From: Powellomyces hirtus
Taxonomy: Eukaryota > Chytridiomycota > Chytridiomycetes > Spizellomycetales > Powellomycetaceae
NCBI GenBank assembly: GCA_025526995.1
Contig: JAHLKG010000004.1
Coordinates: 1,302,001 to 1,366,000, forward strand
Reading direction: 5' to 3'
DNA: 64,000 nucleotides
The notes below the pieces were generated by a model, which saw nothing but the letters and a program-made list of their open reading frames with translations, did no database searches and was not told the origin of the DNA. Shown piece after piece: positions 34,843-49,242 of this stretch (position 1 is the stretch's first letter; each line of letters opens with the position of its first letter). Position numbers and translations under genes: made by a program.

Positions 34843-35811
34843 GTTGGAAGACAATGTGAATGCAACCTGGTGCGAGATCGCGTCCAAAAGTCGAATTGCG
34901 TCTCGCAAGAAGCTTCAAGTGTTGCTTTTGTGTCCATGGAGCTACATATCTGAGCCAAGGAGGAAGCAATCTCCCGCACTGCTAGAACATGCGCTTCTGG
35001 CTGCCAATGCCAAGGAACATATGCCACCGAATGGCCATGCACAAGCGACAGCGCTGCAATCTCCATTCTGCTTCATGCAACGAACAAAGCCTCAACGCTT
35101 CTATACACCCCCATTTTCAAAAGACATGTTGGCAAGATCATTCACTCATTCAAAAAAGACAAAAGATATCGGCCCGCAGAAAGGCTGGAACACGGCCTAT
35201 GGTTCAAAGCAACGGCCAGCGGCAAGCAGACATAGCATTTCTTTTGCAGAATTCATTAGCGCGAGCAGTGACATGGAGGAAATAAAATCCACCGCTGCGA
35301 CTCTATTGAACTGCGTACGAGAGGGAAGACCCTTTCCCTCCGTTGCGAGACAAAGGGCTGGGTCCACCGTTTCTTTCACTAGATTGTGAGGTTCTGCCAT
35401 TCCTTTCTTTTATTTGCCTCGGCAGAGAAAGGACCAGGATGATGCTCATGGCTCTGTCGAGGGGAACAAAGTCGGGAAGAGATAATACTTGAGTTTCCCG
35501 AGGAGAAGCGCAGAAACGTTGAGCTGGAGAGGAGACGGACGTAAAGAGACCGTCTTGTCATTTATACCAGCGCGGAAGAAAACTACCTGCGCAGCTCGTT
35601 GTGGCGCAGCGTGGCTTAGAAGCGAAGCCATCCCATTACTGCGAGATCGCCAACACAAGCACAAAGCGTTCAATAACTGACGCAAGGAGACTCAAGGAGA
35701 TAGAATACTTCCTATTTATATACAGGAAAAATTAAGGGGAGATGATGGCAATCACGCCCGGTATAATGAATGATGGGGGGAAAGAGGCGATCAGGACTGT
35801 AGATCGATGCT
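34843..35811. other. Intergenic region between the tRNA-binding protein gene and MET6
   Basis: About 970 nt. A plus-strand open frame (197 codons, 34796-35389) and a minus-strand one with its own ATG (67 codons, 35197-35400) exist. Neither shows family resemblance or convincing splice partners. The minus-strand frame could be a lost 5' exon or a small gene, at low confidence. The part next to 35811 must hold the MET6 3' untranslated region. Confidence 0.3.
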
Positions 35812-38183
35812 CTACTTGGCCTTGCGGAAGGACTCAGCAACACGGCACATGTTGTGCAGAGCACGCTCGGTCTCGGGCCATCCGCGCGTCTTGAGCCCGC
35901 AGTCCGGGTTGACCCAGACGAGGTCTTTCTTGAGATACTTGAGCATTTCCTGTAGTCTGTCCGCCATCTCTTCCTCGGTGGGTACCCGAGGAGAGTGGAT
36001 GTCGTACAGGCCAGGTCCGATGCCGTTGGTGTAGCCAAACTTCTCAAAGGCGTTGAGAAGCTTGAGGTCGGACTTGGAATTTTCAATCGTGATAGCATCT
36101 GCATCGAGAGCCTGGATGGTGGAGAAGATGTCATTGAAGTCAGAGTAGCACATGTGGGTGTGGATCTGGGTGGTGTCTTCAACGCCGGTGGAGGACAACA
36201 GGAAGGCGCGGGCGGCCCACTTGAGGTAGGCTTCCCAGTCAGAGTGACGGAGAGGGAGACCCTCACGGATCGCGGGCTCGTCGATCTGGATGGCAGGGAT
36301 GCCAGCAGCTTCAAGGTCCTGGACTTCCTTGCGGATGGCGAGGGCGAGCTGGAAGGCAGTGTCACTGCGAGGCTGGTCGTCACGGACGAATGACCACTGG
36401 AGCATGGTGACGGGTCCAGTCAGCATGCCCTTCATGGGCTTCTTGGTTTGGGACTGGGCGTACTTGGACCAGTAGACGGTCATGGGCTCGGGACGAGAGA
36501 CATCACCGTAGATGATCGGTGGCTTGACGCAGCGAGATCCGTAAGACTGGACCCAGCCGTTCTGGGAGAACACGTAACCTTTGAGGTTCTCGCCAAAGTA
36601 TTCAACCATGTCGTTACGCTCGAACTCGCCGTGGACGAGCATGTCAAGGCCAACGGTCTCCTGGAAACGGATGCACTTGTCGGTCTCGGCCTTGATAAAC
36701 TGTTCATACTCTTCCTTGGACCACTCGCCCTTCTTCAACTTCTGACGGGCAACGCGAACCTCCTTGGTCTGAGGGAACGAGCCGACGGTCGTGGTTGGGA
36801 AGGAGGGAAGGTTAAGCTTGGCCTGCTGGGCAGCGGAACGAGTTGGGAAAGGAGACTTGCGCTTGAACATGTCCTCGGTGACGGCCTTCATCTCGGCCTG
36901 AACCTTGGCGTCGTGGATCAAAGGAGACGTGCGACGAGCTTGCATGCTGGCGCGGTTGGCGGTGAGAGCAGCCTTGACAGACTCTTCACCCTGGTCGACG
37001 GCCTTGGCAATGACGACGATCTCATCGAGCTTCTGGACAGCGAACGACAACCAGTCGCGGATCTGCTCGTCCATCTTGATCTCGGCTTCGAGCGAGTGAG
37101 GAGAATGGAGCATGCTGCACGAGGGGGCAACAAGGACCTTGTCGGAACCAATGACACCGACGGCGCGGTGAACGGTGGCAATGCCAGCATCGAGATCAGC
37201 CTTCCAGATGTTACGACCGTTGATAACACCAAGGGACAGAACGATGCTCTTGTCCTGAGCGACCTTGAGCACGGCGTCGAGTTCTTCGGGGGCACGGACC
37301 AGATCGACGTGCAGACCGCTGATGGGGAGGTTGGCAACAATGTCGAGGTTGTCACCAAGACGGCCAAAGTAGTTGGCAACGAGGATCTTGATGCCAGAGA
37401 CGGCAGACAGCTTGGCGTAGGCCTTGGCGTACAGGTCCTTGAACTCCTTGGGCAGGTCAAAGGTCAGGACGGGTTCGTCGAGCTGGACCCATTCGGCACC
37501 GGCTGACGCAAGCTCACGGAGAAGGGTCTCGTAGACAGGGACAAGGCGGTCGAGGAGGGAGATGGGGTCAAAGTTTTGGCCCTTGGCGGCTTTGCCGAGA
37601 CGGAGGAAGGAAACGGGACCGATGAGTACGGGACGGGTCTTGATGCCGAGAGCCTTGGCCTCGAGGAATTCGTCAATGGGCTTGCGCGAGCGGAGGGAGA
37701 ATTCTTGGTTGGCGGTGAATTCAGGGACAATGAAATGGTCTATGAACAATGGATGGGTTAGCGATTAACTCTCGCGCGGGACGCTGGATGGGGAAGGCGA
37801 GTGAAATTGCAATGCTTACAGTTGGTGTCAAACCACTTCTTCATCTCCATGGCGGGGACATCGATGCCCTCCTTCTGGAGACCACGGCCCATAGCAAAGT
37901 AGGCTTCGAGAGGGAACTGCAGACCCTGGTACTTTTGGGGCAGCACGTTGAAGATGTGAAGGTGGTCAAGGACCTGGTCGTAGAAGGAGAAGTCGTTGGA
38001 TGGAATGTGACCGTCCTGGATGCCAGCGGATTTTTGGATGTTCCAGTGCTCGGCACGGAGGTTCTTGGCTCCGGAGAGCAGCGACTTTTCGTCAAGCTTG
38101 CCGCTCCAGTAGTTCTCGACAAGCTTTTTGAGGTCGCGGTTGCCGCCCATGCGGGGGAAACCCAAGTTTGTTGCGTGAACCAT
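35812..38183 (-). CDS. MET6: Cobalamin-independent methionine synthase
   Basis: The model is complement(join(35812..37739,37820..38183)), 763 aa, one 80-nt intron. It transfers a methyl group from methyltetrahydrofolate polyglutamate to homocysteine, the last step of methionine synthesis, in the cytosol. Visible: N-terminal NLGFPRMGGNRDLKKLVENYW, MKKWFDTNYHFIVPE across the splice, WVQLDEPVLTFDL in the first barrel, then the catalytic barrel with FPTTTVGSFPQT, LVHGEFERNDMVEYF (the zinc-ligand histidine region), IQIDEPAIREGLPL, THMCYSDF (zinc-ligand cysteine) and LVWVNPDCGLKTR. Length is standard for MetE enzymes. The open frame extends upstream of 38183, but the enzyme starts at MVHATNLGFPRMGG. 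Codon use is strongly biased, as for an abundant protein. Confidence 0.96.
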
Positions 38184-39440
38184 GGTGTTGTTGTGTGAGA
38201 CGGGATATGTAGTGTGAATGAAACGTCTGTAGCATGGGGAAAAAGAGAGAAATGGAGGCCGAATGGCGAATGGTGAGTCACAAGATGGCGAACGCAATCG
38301 CGTCCGTGTGGGCGACGTGTAAGGGAATAATTTGGGGCAAAAAGAGCGCACGCCAAAGGAGGGTCTGAAGGACAGTGTACACAGCATGTATATGTATGCT
38401 ATGCGTGCAACAAAGCGAAGGAGAGGGAGGGCCAAAAAGGGAAGGAGAAAGGAAGAAATGATGGAATGGGGTCGCGGGAGAAAAGAGGATGCCGTACGTA
38501 CCTGATGATGAAGAATCAAAGCGTTGTTGGAGAAAACAAGCAGAAGGAGCGTGGGGAAAGGGGAGGGCCTTTTATAGAGAAAAAGCAAGGACATGATGAA
38601 GATAAGGCTGTTGGAAAGAGTACCAACATTGATTGCTCTCATCGCAGGGAATAGTTGCATATGCAGATACGAGAAGGAGAAGTGGGTTGGGGCAAAATGG
38701 TTGCCGCGCGCGTGGGGAAAAGGAGAACGCGTTTCCGCTGCTTTTGGGGATGTCCGCCCGCCTCCCCCATGGCGCGCGCAGGCATGCCATATGTACTATC
38801 GATACATGATCCACCAACACACACATGCATATGGCAACGCAGTCAAGAGGCATGCATACACATGGGTGGGCGGGTTGGTTGTGCGAGTTGAGAGTTTGAG
38901 TTGGGGGTTGGGGGTTGCGAATTTGGGGTTGATGAGTTGGGAGACAGGAGGCTTCATCAGTGCGATGGATCACAAAGAGCGCATGCAGCTTCCACCCAAA
39001 AAAAATACAATTCTCTGGGGGCGGTTTGGGGGAAAGTGGAATTTGGGGTTCCCTGTGCGTTGTTGTTGTGGGAAGATGGGGCTCAGGCTTGCTGGCGGGA
39101 AACGCGATGATCGATATCTATGTGCAAATGCCCGTGCGTGCGGCAATGCGGCGTGTCATTTGGGCCCCCCCATCCAACCATTAACTCATTCCCCCCAAAT
39201 GTATCCATCCAATGTTTGGGGTAATAATAATAATAATAATAATACGATAATAATAATAATAATAACAGATAATGAACTGCTCCACAAAAGCTTCTTGGTG
39301 AAACGAAGAGAAACGACGATGATCTCAGACAGACTAAATGTAGCAGGCATACTATATGTAGCTCAAGCATCCGTTTCACCTCTTCGCTGGCTGCTGTGGC
39401 TTGCAAAACGCTCAAAGCTTCCCAGCAATTTGCAGACATC
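38184..39440. other. Divergent intergenic region between MET6 and the repeat-protein gene
   Basis: About 1.26 kb. It holds purine-rich stretches on the plus strand (38400-38600), the MET6 promoter and a trinucleotide microsatellite at 39222-39265. An open plus-strand frame of 283 codons (38593-39444) runs through the microsatellite and is of mixed, unconserved character; I take it as chance. Confidence 0.45.
39222..39265. repeat. Interrupted (TAA)n microsatellite
   Basis: About fourteen TAA/AAT triplets with a single interruption (acg) near 39244-39246, in intergenic sequence about 175 nt before the next gene. Length variation between strains is expected. Confidence 0.9.
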
Positions 39441-42212
39441 ATGACTGCTCCTTACAACAGAGGTGCGTCCAGGGGCCGTTTTTGTGGGGGCGACCGCCAC
39501 AGTGTACACACTCACTTTGCCAGGGAATCGTTTTTCGCCCGGCTCTGATCACTTTTGGGGCGTGCGCACGACGGTCTGACTAACGCTATACCTTCTAATC
39601 ATCTCCAAAGCTGGCCACGAACCACAACGTCAACCTGACTATCGCAACCTTATAGAGTATCTGATAGCGTATGAGGTGGAGGACCACCTCAAGCTCAATG
39701 CGAAGGGGGTGATTGACGTTCTTCGCGAACAAGGGGAAAGTGACGAGGCAATATGGTTTGCCATAACGCACAAAAGGTAAAATTGAAATCCAGCAGTCAT
39801 TGGCAGTGATCAATGTCTCACCCACATTCATTCGCTGAATTGCGCAGGCCCGAGCCAGTCATCGCTGCGCGTGCTCCGCTTGGCAACCACAATGTGATCC
39901 CGCGGTCAGAAGATAGTGGAAAACGGAAGCTGCAGGAAATCATAGAGCTCGATGATGATGAGGTCATGATCCTTAACCCCGGAGACAATGGAGCAAGAAA
40001 GAGACAGGAAGTTATAGTGATCGATGATGAGGATGATATGAGCATCAGCCCCGTAGACAACGGAGAAACAACCAGGCAGGAAAATGTACAGTTGGAACAT
40101 AAGGAGCACATGATCATCAGCTCAGACGAGAGCGAAGAAGGAAAGAAACCAGAATCTGTACAGCTGGAAGACGAAGAGGAGGATATGTGCATTAGCTCCG
40201 ACGAGGATGAAGAAAGACAAAACCAAGAAACTGTACAGTTGGAACATGAGATGAAGCACATTATCAGGGATAGCGGAGACAACCGAAAAAGGAAGAGAGA
40301 GGAAACCGTACAGCTAGAGGATGAGGACGACGGAGTTGTCTTTTGCACCTCGGCCCCAATCCTTGTGGATGTGCCGCCACGCATCGTGATACCGCCACGT
40401 GCTGTAGGACCGCGACGATCTGTAGAACCGCCACGCATTGTTGTTAAACAGCCACGTACTGCACGACAACAAGGGACTGTAGAACCACCATGTAGTGGAG
40501 AAATGCCGCACACTGGAGGACCGCAACGCGAGGGAGGACCGCAACGGACTGTACAATCAGCACGCACTGGAGGACCGCAACGCCCTGTCGAACCGCAACG
40601 GACTGGAGGACCACAACGCCCTGTCGAACCGCAACGGACTGTAGAAACACCACGCACTGGAGGATTTCCACGCCCTGCAGAATCGCCACGCACAGGACGA
40701 CCGCAAGGCACTGTAGAACGGCTACGCGCTGGAGAATCGCCACGCCCTGTAGAATCGCCACGCATTATAGGAAGAATTGTTACGTCACCTATCCCGTCAC
40801 CTGTTCACGCTCGTAAGGTGCGACGGATATCACAACAACCGACGGAAGCTATTCCTCAGAACACGTCGCAGCAAGAAGCGGAAATGCCGACAATCAAACC
40901 TCCTCAGAATAATAAACGGCAGGAAGCGGAAATGCCGAGTACCAAATATCCTCAGAGCGATATGCGCCAAAAAGCGGACGTGCAGAGAACCGAATCTTAT
41001 CCGAACAACCCACAGCTGAAAGCAGAGATGCTGAGAACCAAATCTGCTCGGGATAAAGCACGGCAAATAACGGAATCTTCGCAGAACAACTCACAGCTGA
41101 AAACAGAGATGCTGAGAACCGAATCTGCTCAGGACAAAGCACGGCAAATAGCGGACGTGCAGAGAGCCAAATCTGCCCAGGACAAAGCACGGCAACTAGC
41201 CGACGTGCAGAGAGCCGAATCTTCTGCTCAGACCAACGCACAGGTGACAGCGGAGATGCTGAGAACCTACAAATCTGCTCAAAACAAAGCACGGCACATA
41301 GCGAACGTGCAGAGAGCCGAATTCAAAGCAGAGATGTTGAGAACCAAAGCTGCTCAGGACAAAGCACGGCAAATGGCCATCGTGGAGAGAACCAAATTAG
41401 CTCAGGAAAAAGCACGTCAAATAGCGGACGTGCAGAGAGCCAAATCAGCTCAGGACAATGCACGGCAAATAGCCGACGTGCAGAGAGCCGAATCTGCTCA
41501 GGACAAAGCACGGCAAATAGCCGACGTGCAGAGAGCCAAATTTGCTCAGGACAAAGCGCGGCAAATAGCGGACGTGCAGAGAGCCGAATCTGCTCAGGAC
41601 AAAGCACGGCAAATAGCGGAAGTGCAGAGAGCCGAATCCTCTCAAAACATTAGACGCGAAGAAACGGACGTACTGAGACCCGAATCGTCTCAGAACGATA
41701 AACGGGAGGTGCTGAGAGCCGAATCTTCTCTGAACAACATGCAGCAGGAAGCGGAAATGCAGAGACCCAAATCTCCTCTGAACAACCCACGGCAAGCGGA
41801 ACTGCTGAGTACAAGATCGCCTCAGAATATCATACGGCAAGATGCAGAACTGCCGAGACCGATATCTCCTCAGCTCAATATGCAGCAGGAAGCGGGAAGC
41901 AAAACTTCTGAAAACATCATCCAGCAAGATGCGGAACGGCTGAGGACGAGATCTCCTCAGGTCAATGTACAGCAAGAAGCGGGAACCAAAACTCCTCAGA
42001 ACATCATTCAGCAGGATGCGGACCGGCAGACAACCCACTCTCCTCAGAACAACATTCAGCAAGAAGCTGTAATGCTGAGAACCAAACTGTTGCTGGGGAA
42101 GAAATTAAGGGAGTTGGAAGCGGGCCGGGAAGATACTAATGCCATATTGATGCAGCAGATGCAGCAGAGATTAAAATTGTTGCTCACAGGACAGAACGAT
42201 GAAAGAAGCTGA
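39441..42212 (+). CDS. Unidentified repeat-built protein with SIM-like motifs and helical repeats
   Basis: The model is join(39441..39462,39611..39776,39848..42212), 850 aa; family unknown. A short N-terminal helical module comes first (LIEYLIAYEVEDHLKL, VIDVLREQGESDEAIWFAI). Residues about 90-210 hold repeated clusters in which short hydrophobic runs abut acidic runs: EIIELDDDEV, EVIVIDDEDD, MIISSDESEE, MCISSDEDEE. They look like SUMO-interaction motifs. A Pro/Arg/Gly-rich region follows (about 235-350) built on a 12-residue unit around RTGGPQRPVEPQ. The rest is a long charged helix: a run of 16-residue units (RAESAQDKARQIADVQ and variants) encoded by 48-bp tandem repeats, then degenerate units with QQEAEM. 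The ATG at 39441 begins a 22-nt exon and is less certain than the rest. Confidence 0.75.
40500..40770 (+). repeat. Degenerate 36-bp coding repeats (Pro/Arg/Gly-rich)
   Basis: Repeated units of about 36 bp encode variants of RTGGPQRPVEPQ. Two units near 40570-40640 are nearly identical; the outer ones have drifted. Confidence 0.7.
41090..41640 (+). repeat. 48-bp tandem coding repeats
   Basis: The word gacgtgcagagagcc recurs exactly 48 bp apart at 41427, 41475, 41523 and 41571, and a variant follows at 41619. Each unit encodes 16 residues (core AQDKARQIADVQRA). Less regular copies extend the array upstream to about 41090. Long open frames on the opposite strand here are a by-product of the repeat. 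Confidence 0.9.
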
Positions 42213-42319
42213 AATTCAGAATTTACAAGGACTAACGCGAAAGGGCACCGCGAATGACCGCTAGGGCGACACAATCGCTTGCAGTTGATAAGTGAACCCC
42301 GCGGTTTCATCCCGCCGGC

Positions 42320-45315
<2,996 letters not shown>

Positions 45316-45574
45316 TGTTGCAGAGAGTCGATGCGTTTCAAGATTCCACCGGAAGTGTAGAAGTGAAGAAAGCGCGGGTCCACTCGGAGCCGCGGAACAC
45401 ACAATGACAAACTGCTCAACTCGTGGACCACTGAGCCGCTTTCCCCACAGAATTTGTCTATAGCGCAAGACAGGTATGATATTCTTACTCAATTATTCTG
45501 CAAATCGAACGTCCAAGCTAACGTCTCATTAGTATTGTGTACCGTCTTTCGTCGTCAACCTTGAAAACGCGGCA

Positions 45575-47249
45575 ATGAGTGCCATCATAGACTCGGTGGG
45601 GGGATTCTTGGGCAGGAACCGACGCAAATTCTACTGGCTCGGGGGTTCAGTCGGCGGAGGTTATCTGCTACTCAAATATGCGCAATGGAAATGGACTGAA
45701 TACAATACGAAGCGGGAACTGGAACAAACAGCAAAGTCAAAGTAAGACATTCTTTCGACGAGCAGAACGACAAAGATATTGAAGATCGCGCTCCGTCTTG
45801 GTCTTGTAGTGTGAAGCGACGGTTTGAGCAGAACCTGCAGGATTGTACCTTTGCGGTTGGCTCGCTGCTTCCAACACTGGGCGAGAACCTATTCACCGAA
45901 CTCAATGTCGAGCTGGTAACGGCGCAACTGCAGCAAAGCCGACAAGCGAAAGGGGAAACGCAGGAAACGCCGAATACAGCGACACCGTCGCCCCCACCTG
46001 CAGCAGAAGAATTGTCAGATAATGCCGCAGCCGAGAAGCAAAAGAAAACCAAAATGACTCTGTGGCAAGAACTCAAAGTTCTGAGTACGTGACGATGTCA
46101 AGCGAACGTCAGACATTGACATATCATCTAGCTAACGAGTTGAATCTTCCAGGCTTCACTCGTACCATCTCTTCAGTCTATCTCGTTACGCTCCTGATAG
46201 TCTTCACGCATCTTCAGCTGAACCTGCTCGGACGGTTCTTCTACCTAGACAGCGTAATCGCCTTCTCGCAGGTCGATCATGAGCAGGAGATCCAGGGTAC
46301 TGTTGGTGGCAGGAAGGGTGTCTCGGACGAAACGGAGCGCAAATACCTGACATTCAGCTGGTATGTGCTGAATGTCGGCTGGAAGCAGTGTGTGAAGAAG
46401 GTCCAAGCCGCGGTTGAGGAGGTCATTGGCAGGTATGGATGTCGCAACACGTAAAGTATCCTGACTTGCTGGCAACGAAAACGCTGACATGGTTGTTTTG
46501 CATTAGCATGTCTTTGAAAGAGCCAGTCACATATGACATCCTTATAGACGTGATTGGACGCATCAGAGAGAAGGTGGAACACAGCGACAGCGGATCGTTC
46601 AGGTCAGTCCGCCTTTCCGCTTGCATACATGTGTAGGCGCGTTTCTTACACAATGCTCTCATGATCTCATTAGTGCGAGTATGAGCGCATTTCTGCTTCC
46701 CGAGGAGGGCAAGGAGGAGAATGTATTGCGTGCGGGCGGGTGCAGCGATGATGGCTTCGTTATCGACCCCGAGCTGAAAGAACTGCTCAACGAGACGCGC
46801 GACTTTTTGGAAAGCTCTGACTTTCAAAAAGTTCTGACATCCTGCTTCGATGAAGCGTTCGATCTGCTGTTCAAGCAGATCCGTCCGACTTTCTTTGTGG
46901 AGGGCGAGTACAAATTGCCAAAGTCTGTCGTCTCGGAGGTCACCGATTCAGAAAGCGCAACGGCAGGTTCTTCGACGATCGTCCCCGAACCCGCGGGTCC
47001 TGCCCCGCGTGGAAAGGCACTGCCGCTTGCAGGTATCATCCCTGTCGTTAGTAGACTCGTTCATAACGTTGTCAATGGCGTGCCGAACATATTCCTAGAG
47101 GTACCGTCTCGCTCCCTTGCAAAGCTCCTGATGAAGCCGGAACTCACCGTGAGGTCTACTTTCTGCCCATTTAGATTCTGTCAGCACAGCCAGATCTGAA
47201 AGCCTTTTCGGTCGTCATGTATACGGGATGGGAGGACCGCGCTCTGTGA
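45575..47249 (+). CDS. PEX3: Peroxin 3, peroxisomal membrane biogenesis
   Basis: The model is join(45575..45741,45810..46084,46153..46432,46507..46602,46674..47148,47175..47249), 455 aa, phases closing. Pex3 sits in the peroxisomal membrane, recruits Pex19 and so inserts membrane proteins. Visible: a short N-terminus with basic residues (GRNRRKFYWLGGSVGGGYLL, the membrane anchor), VKRRFEQNLQDCTFAVGSLLPTL near residue 57, the helical core FTRTISSVYLVTLLIVFTHLQLNLLGR near 150, and YLTFSWYVLNVGWKQCV. A Ser/Thr/Glu/Pro-rich insertion lies near 95-130. The C-terminal end, GIIPVVSRLVHNVVNGVPN, then AQPDLKAFSVVMYTGWE, fits the family. It is divergent from U2SURP, 259 nt between starts. Confidence 0.93.
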
Positions 47250-47898
47250 ATATGATCATGCACAAATGTACATAGGTCTTTAGAAGATCAATCGTCTGTC
47301 TTCACAATATAAAGCTTTTGTTGCGTCTATGTTTACAAGTGATCGGGCTCTAGGCTTGAGGCAACAGGAAATAGAAGAGTTCGCTGGACACCATTTGTTA
47401 CATCTTTTTTTTTTGCAGGGACGATGACACAATGTCCTAGTGTCATTACACTCAATCAATTTACAAGTTGAGAACACTCGCATGTTGCAAAAGTTCAATG
47501 CTAGACGATCTCACGGTGATAAAAAACAAGTAATGTGTCATGGTATGCTCATACAGAAGAGCGCTATTGCGGTCAAGGTTCTTGGAAGTGCTACCAGCAA
47601 GGATGGAATGCCAGCGTCCGCTTGGGTTCTGCGTTTATTCCTTGTTGGGATCGCCGCTGCTTGGATTGTCGATTATTGCAACGCAGCCCATTCTCGAGCA
47701 AAAATGTTTGAGCCGGAGTCAAGGGTATCGCAGAGATGGACAGGGGCGGGTAGGCAGACGAGCAGCATATTTAGCTGGTTTACTAGAGTTACTTCGTGTT
47801 CCGGAGGTGAAGGGGAGTGTGACAGTCAGTGCACGAGTTCAGTTACATTTGTCTATGCAACATCCATCGCGTCTACGCAAGGGGCAGACTATTAGCGC
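47250..47898. other. Convergent region between PEX3 and THOC7, with a weak open frame
   Basis: About 650 nt. A plus-strand open frame (to 47895) contains an apolar segment, WVLRLFLVGIAAAWIVDY, that could span a membrane. A second overlapping frame is open too (to 47974), and there is no family resemblance or clear start. I do not call a gene. Otherwise it holds the 3' untranslated regions, with a T-run near 47405-47415. Confidence 0.3.
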
Positions 47899-48825
47899 TC
47901 AAACTCTTCTTCTAAACATTATATTCTGCATACCTTTCTCTTCTTCAAGAATTCCTTCTTCTTCTTCCTCTTGAGGTGGCGTCGGTGTCTCATCTGCAAA
48001 ACTCTCTTCCATACTCTTTGCTTCTTCCATCTCCCTATCCTCTTGTATAGAATCTTGCAGCTCATGAATCGCTGTAACTAGCGTGAGAAGTTGCTTTTTC
48101 CGCAGCTCCTGCTTCTTCGTTATAGATTCTGTCTGCAACCGCGTTTGCTCTATCTTTGCCTTCAACCGGGCTGCATTCCTAGTATTCCAGTTCGATCAGC
48201 CTCAAAGTCATCACTCCGGTCAGACACATGCAAGACACTCACTCAAGACTGTTCGCACGAGTTGGGTATACCATAATCTTGCCCGCAAGATCGTCGTACT
48301 GTAGTTTGTTTGCTCTGACAATCTGGGCAGCCGCTAGCTGCTCTTTCAGTACCGCGAGCTCTGTTTTACCAGCCTCAAAATCCGCCACTGCAGATGTGTA
48401 TCATCAGCCACCTGCATGAAAGGTGTAAATCCACAATTCAAAACACTTACATATCCGTACTTTCTCCTCCTCATATAACTCGATTTCCCTTTCAGTCATA
48501 TCATGTATGAGCTGGTGTTTTCGCAACCCGACCTCGAATTGCGAAAGGTCTGTAAGAAACTGTGTTCTGAAAGCCGAGCATAGACAGGGTCAGCTATAGA
48601 AGAGTGCATCGCAATGCATGAAGTTATAAGACGTACGCATCGTTGTCCTTTCCGGATACGTTCTGAATCAGGAAGCGTCGTGTACATTTCTTCAGAAGTC
48701 TGTTGTCAAACAGTAGGCGGTTACGAACTATGGACTCTGCAATGGGGTATATGGCGTTAGTAGTGCATGCCAAAAAGCTTAGTTGCCCTCCTAGTCTCGA
48801 CGTTACCTTCGGATACGGCAGCCAT
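47899..48825 (-). CDS. THOC7: THO complex subunit 7
   Basis: Five exons, about 215 aa, starting with a 19-nt exon at 48807-48825 and ending in an exon with stop at 47899. THOC7 belongs to the THO complex, which couples transcription to mRNA packaging and export in the nucleus. Landmarks: SIVRNRLLFDNRLLKK at the start, FLTDLSQFEVGLRKHQLIHDMTEREIELYEEEK, LAAAQIVRANKLQYDDLAGKI, and the coiled coil RKKQLLTLVTAIHELQDSIQ. These line up with human THOC7 along its length. The C-terminal tail is acidic (ADETPTPPQEEEEEG), longer than I expect for the family. It converges with PEX3. Confidence 0.88.
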
Positions 48826-48966
48826 CTCGAATGACAGTTGAATCGTTTGGTGGTATTTAGAGCTACAGTAATGAAAAGTTACTGTCCAGTAGTTGTTCCT
48901 TGGAGCTGCGAGAGACGCGCTTTTTCACTTCGATTTTCCTTCGACGACCTCCATCCTTCAAACGCC

Positions 48967-49242
48967 ATGTTCACACTATCCTCACAGTCTCGGATACTTA
49001 CTCCTCGCACCGCCGTGGTAGCTTTTCTGGCCGTAGCTTTTGTCATGTGCGCGGTAGTATCAACATCACATTATGGACGATCCCCTTTCAAGCGCGGAAA
49101 GGGGCGTACGGGCAAGGGTGCCAAACCGGTTCGCAAGAAGAGTAAAGGGCCGTTGTTGGGTCCACGTTCGAAACGAGGATTGGGACGAGCAAGAGGAGGT
49201 GGACGAGGCGGGAGAAGCGGTGGCTCTGTGCCCTCCAAATGA
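48967..49242 (+). CDS. Small basic protein with N-terminal apolar segment (candidate)
   Basis: 91 codons from the ATG at 48967; the frame is open further upstream, with another ATG at 48871. An apolar stretch (TAVVAFLAVAFVMCAVVST, residues about 17-35) could be a signal peptide or membrane anchor. It is followed by a strongly basic, Gly/Arg/Lys-rich tail (KRGKGRTGKGAKPVRKKSKG, then GRARGGGRGGRSGG). The architecture suggests a secreted or membrane-anchored cationic peptide, but no family is recognised and chance cannot be ruled out. It diverges from THOC7, only about 140 nt from its start. Confidence 0.35.
   Translation: MFTLSSQSRILTPRTAVVAFLAVAFVMCAVVSTSHYGRSPFKRGKGRTGKGAKPVRKKSKGPLLGPRSKRGLGRARGGGRGGRSGGSVPSK

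Noticed and set aside
34796..35389. 197-codon plus-strand frame overlapping the 5' part of the tRNA-binding protein gene
   Set aside because: No family resemblance. The left part is antisense to a well-supported exon and there is no promoter-like context.
38184..38660. In-frame N-terminal extension of MET6
   Set aside because: The family starts at the ATG at 38183. The upstream peptide is Phe/Leu/Ser-rich antisense of a purine tract.
38593..39444. Plus-strand open frame of 283 codons upstream of the repeat-protein gene
   Set aside because: It runs through a TAA/AAT microsatellite as poly-Asn and poly-Ile, overlaps the MET6 promoter and shows no domain. Judged chance.
39818..42062. Long minus-strand open frames opposite the repeat-built protein (up to 315 codons)
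   Set aside because: They follow the repeat period exactly and give low-complexity Ser/Arg/Leu peptides. The plus-strand frame has splice sites and a start.
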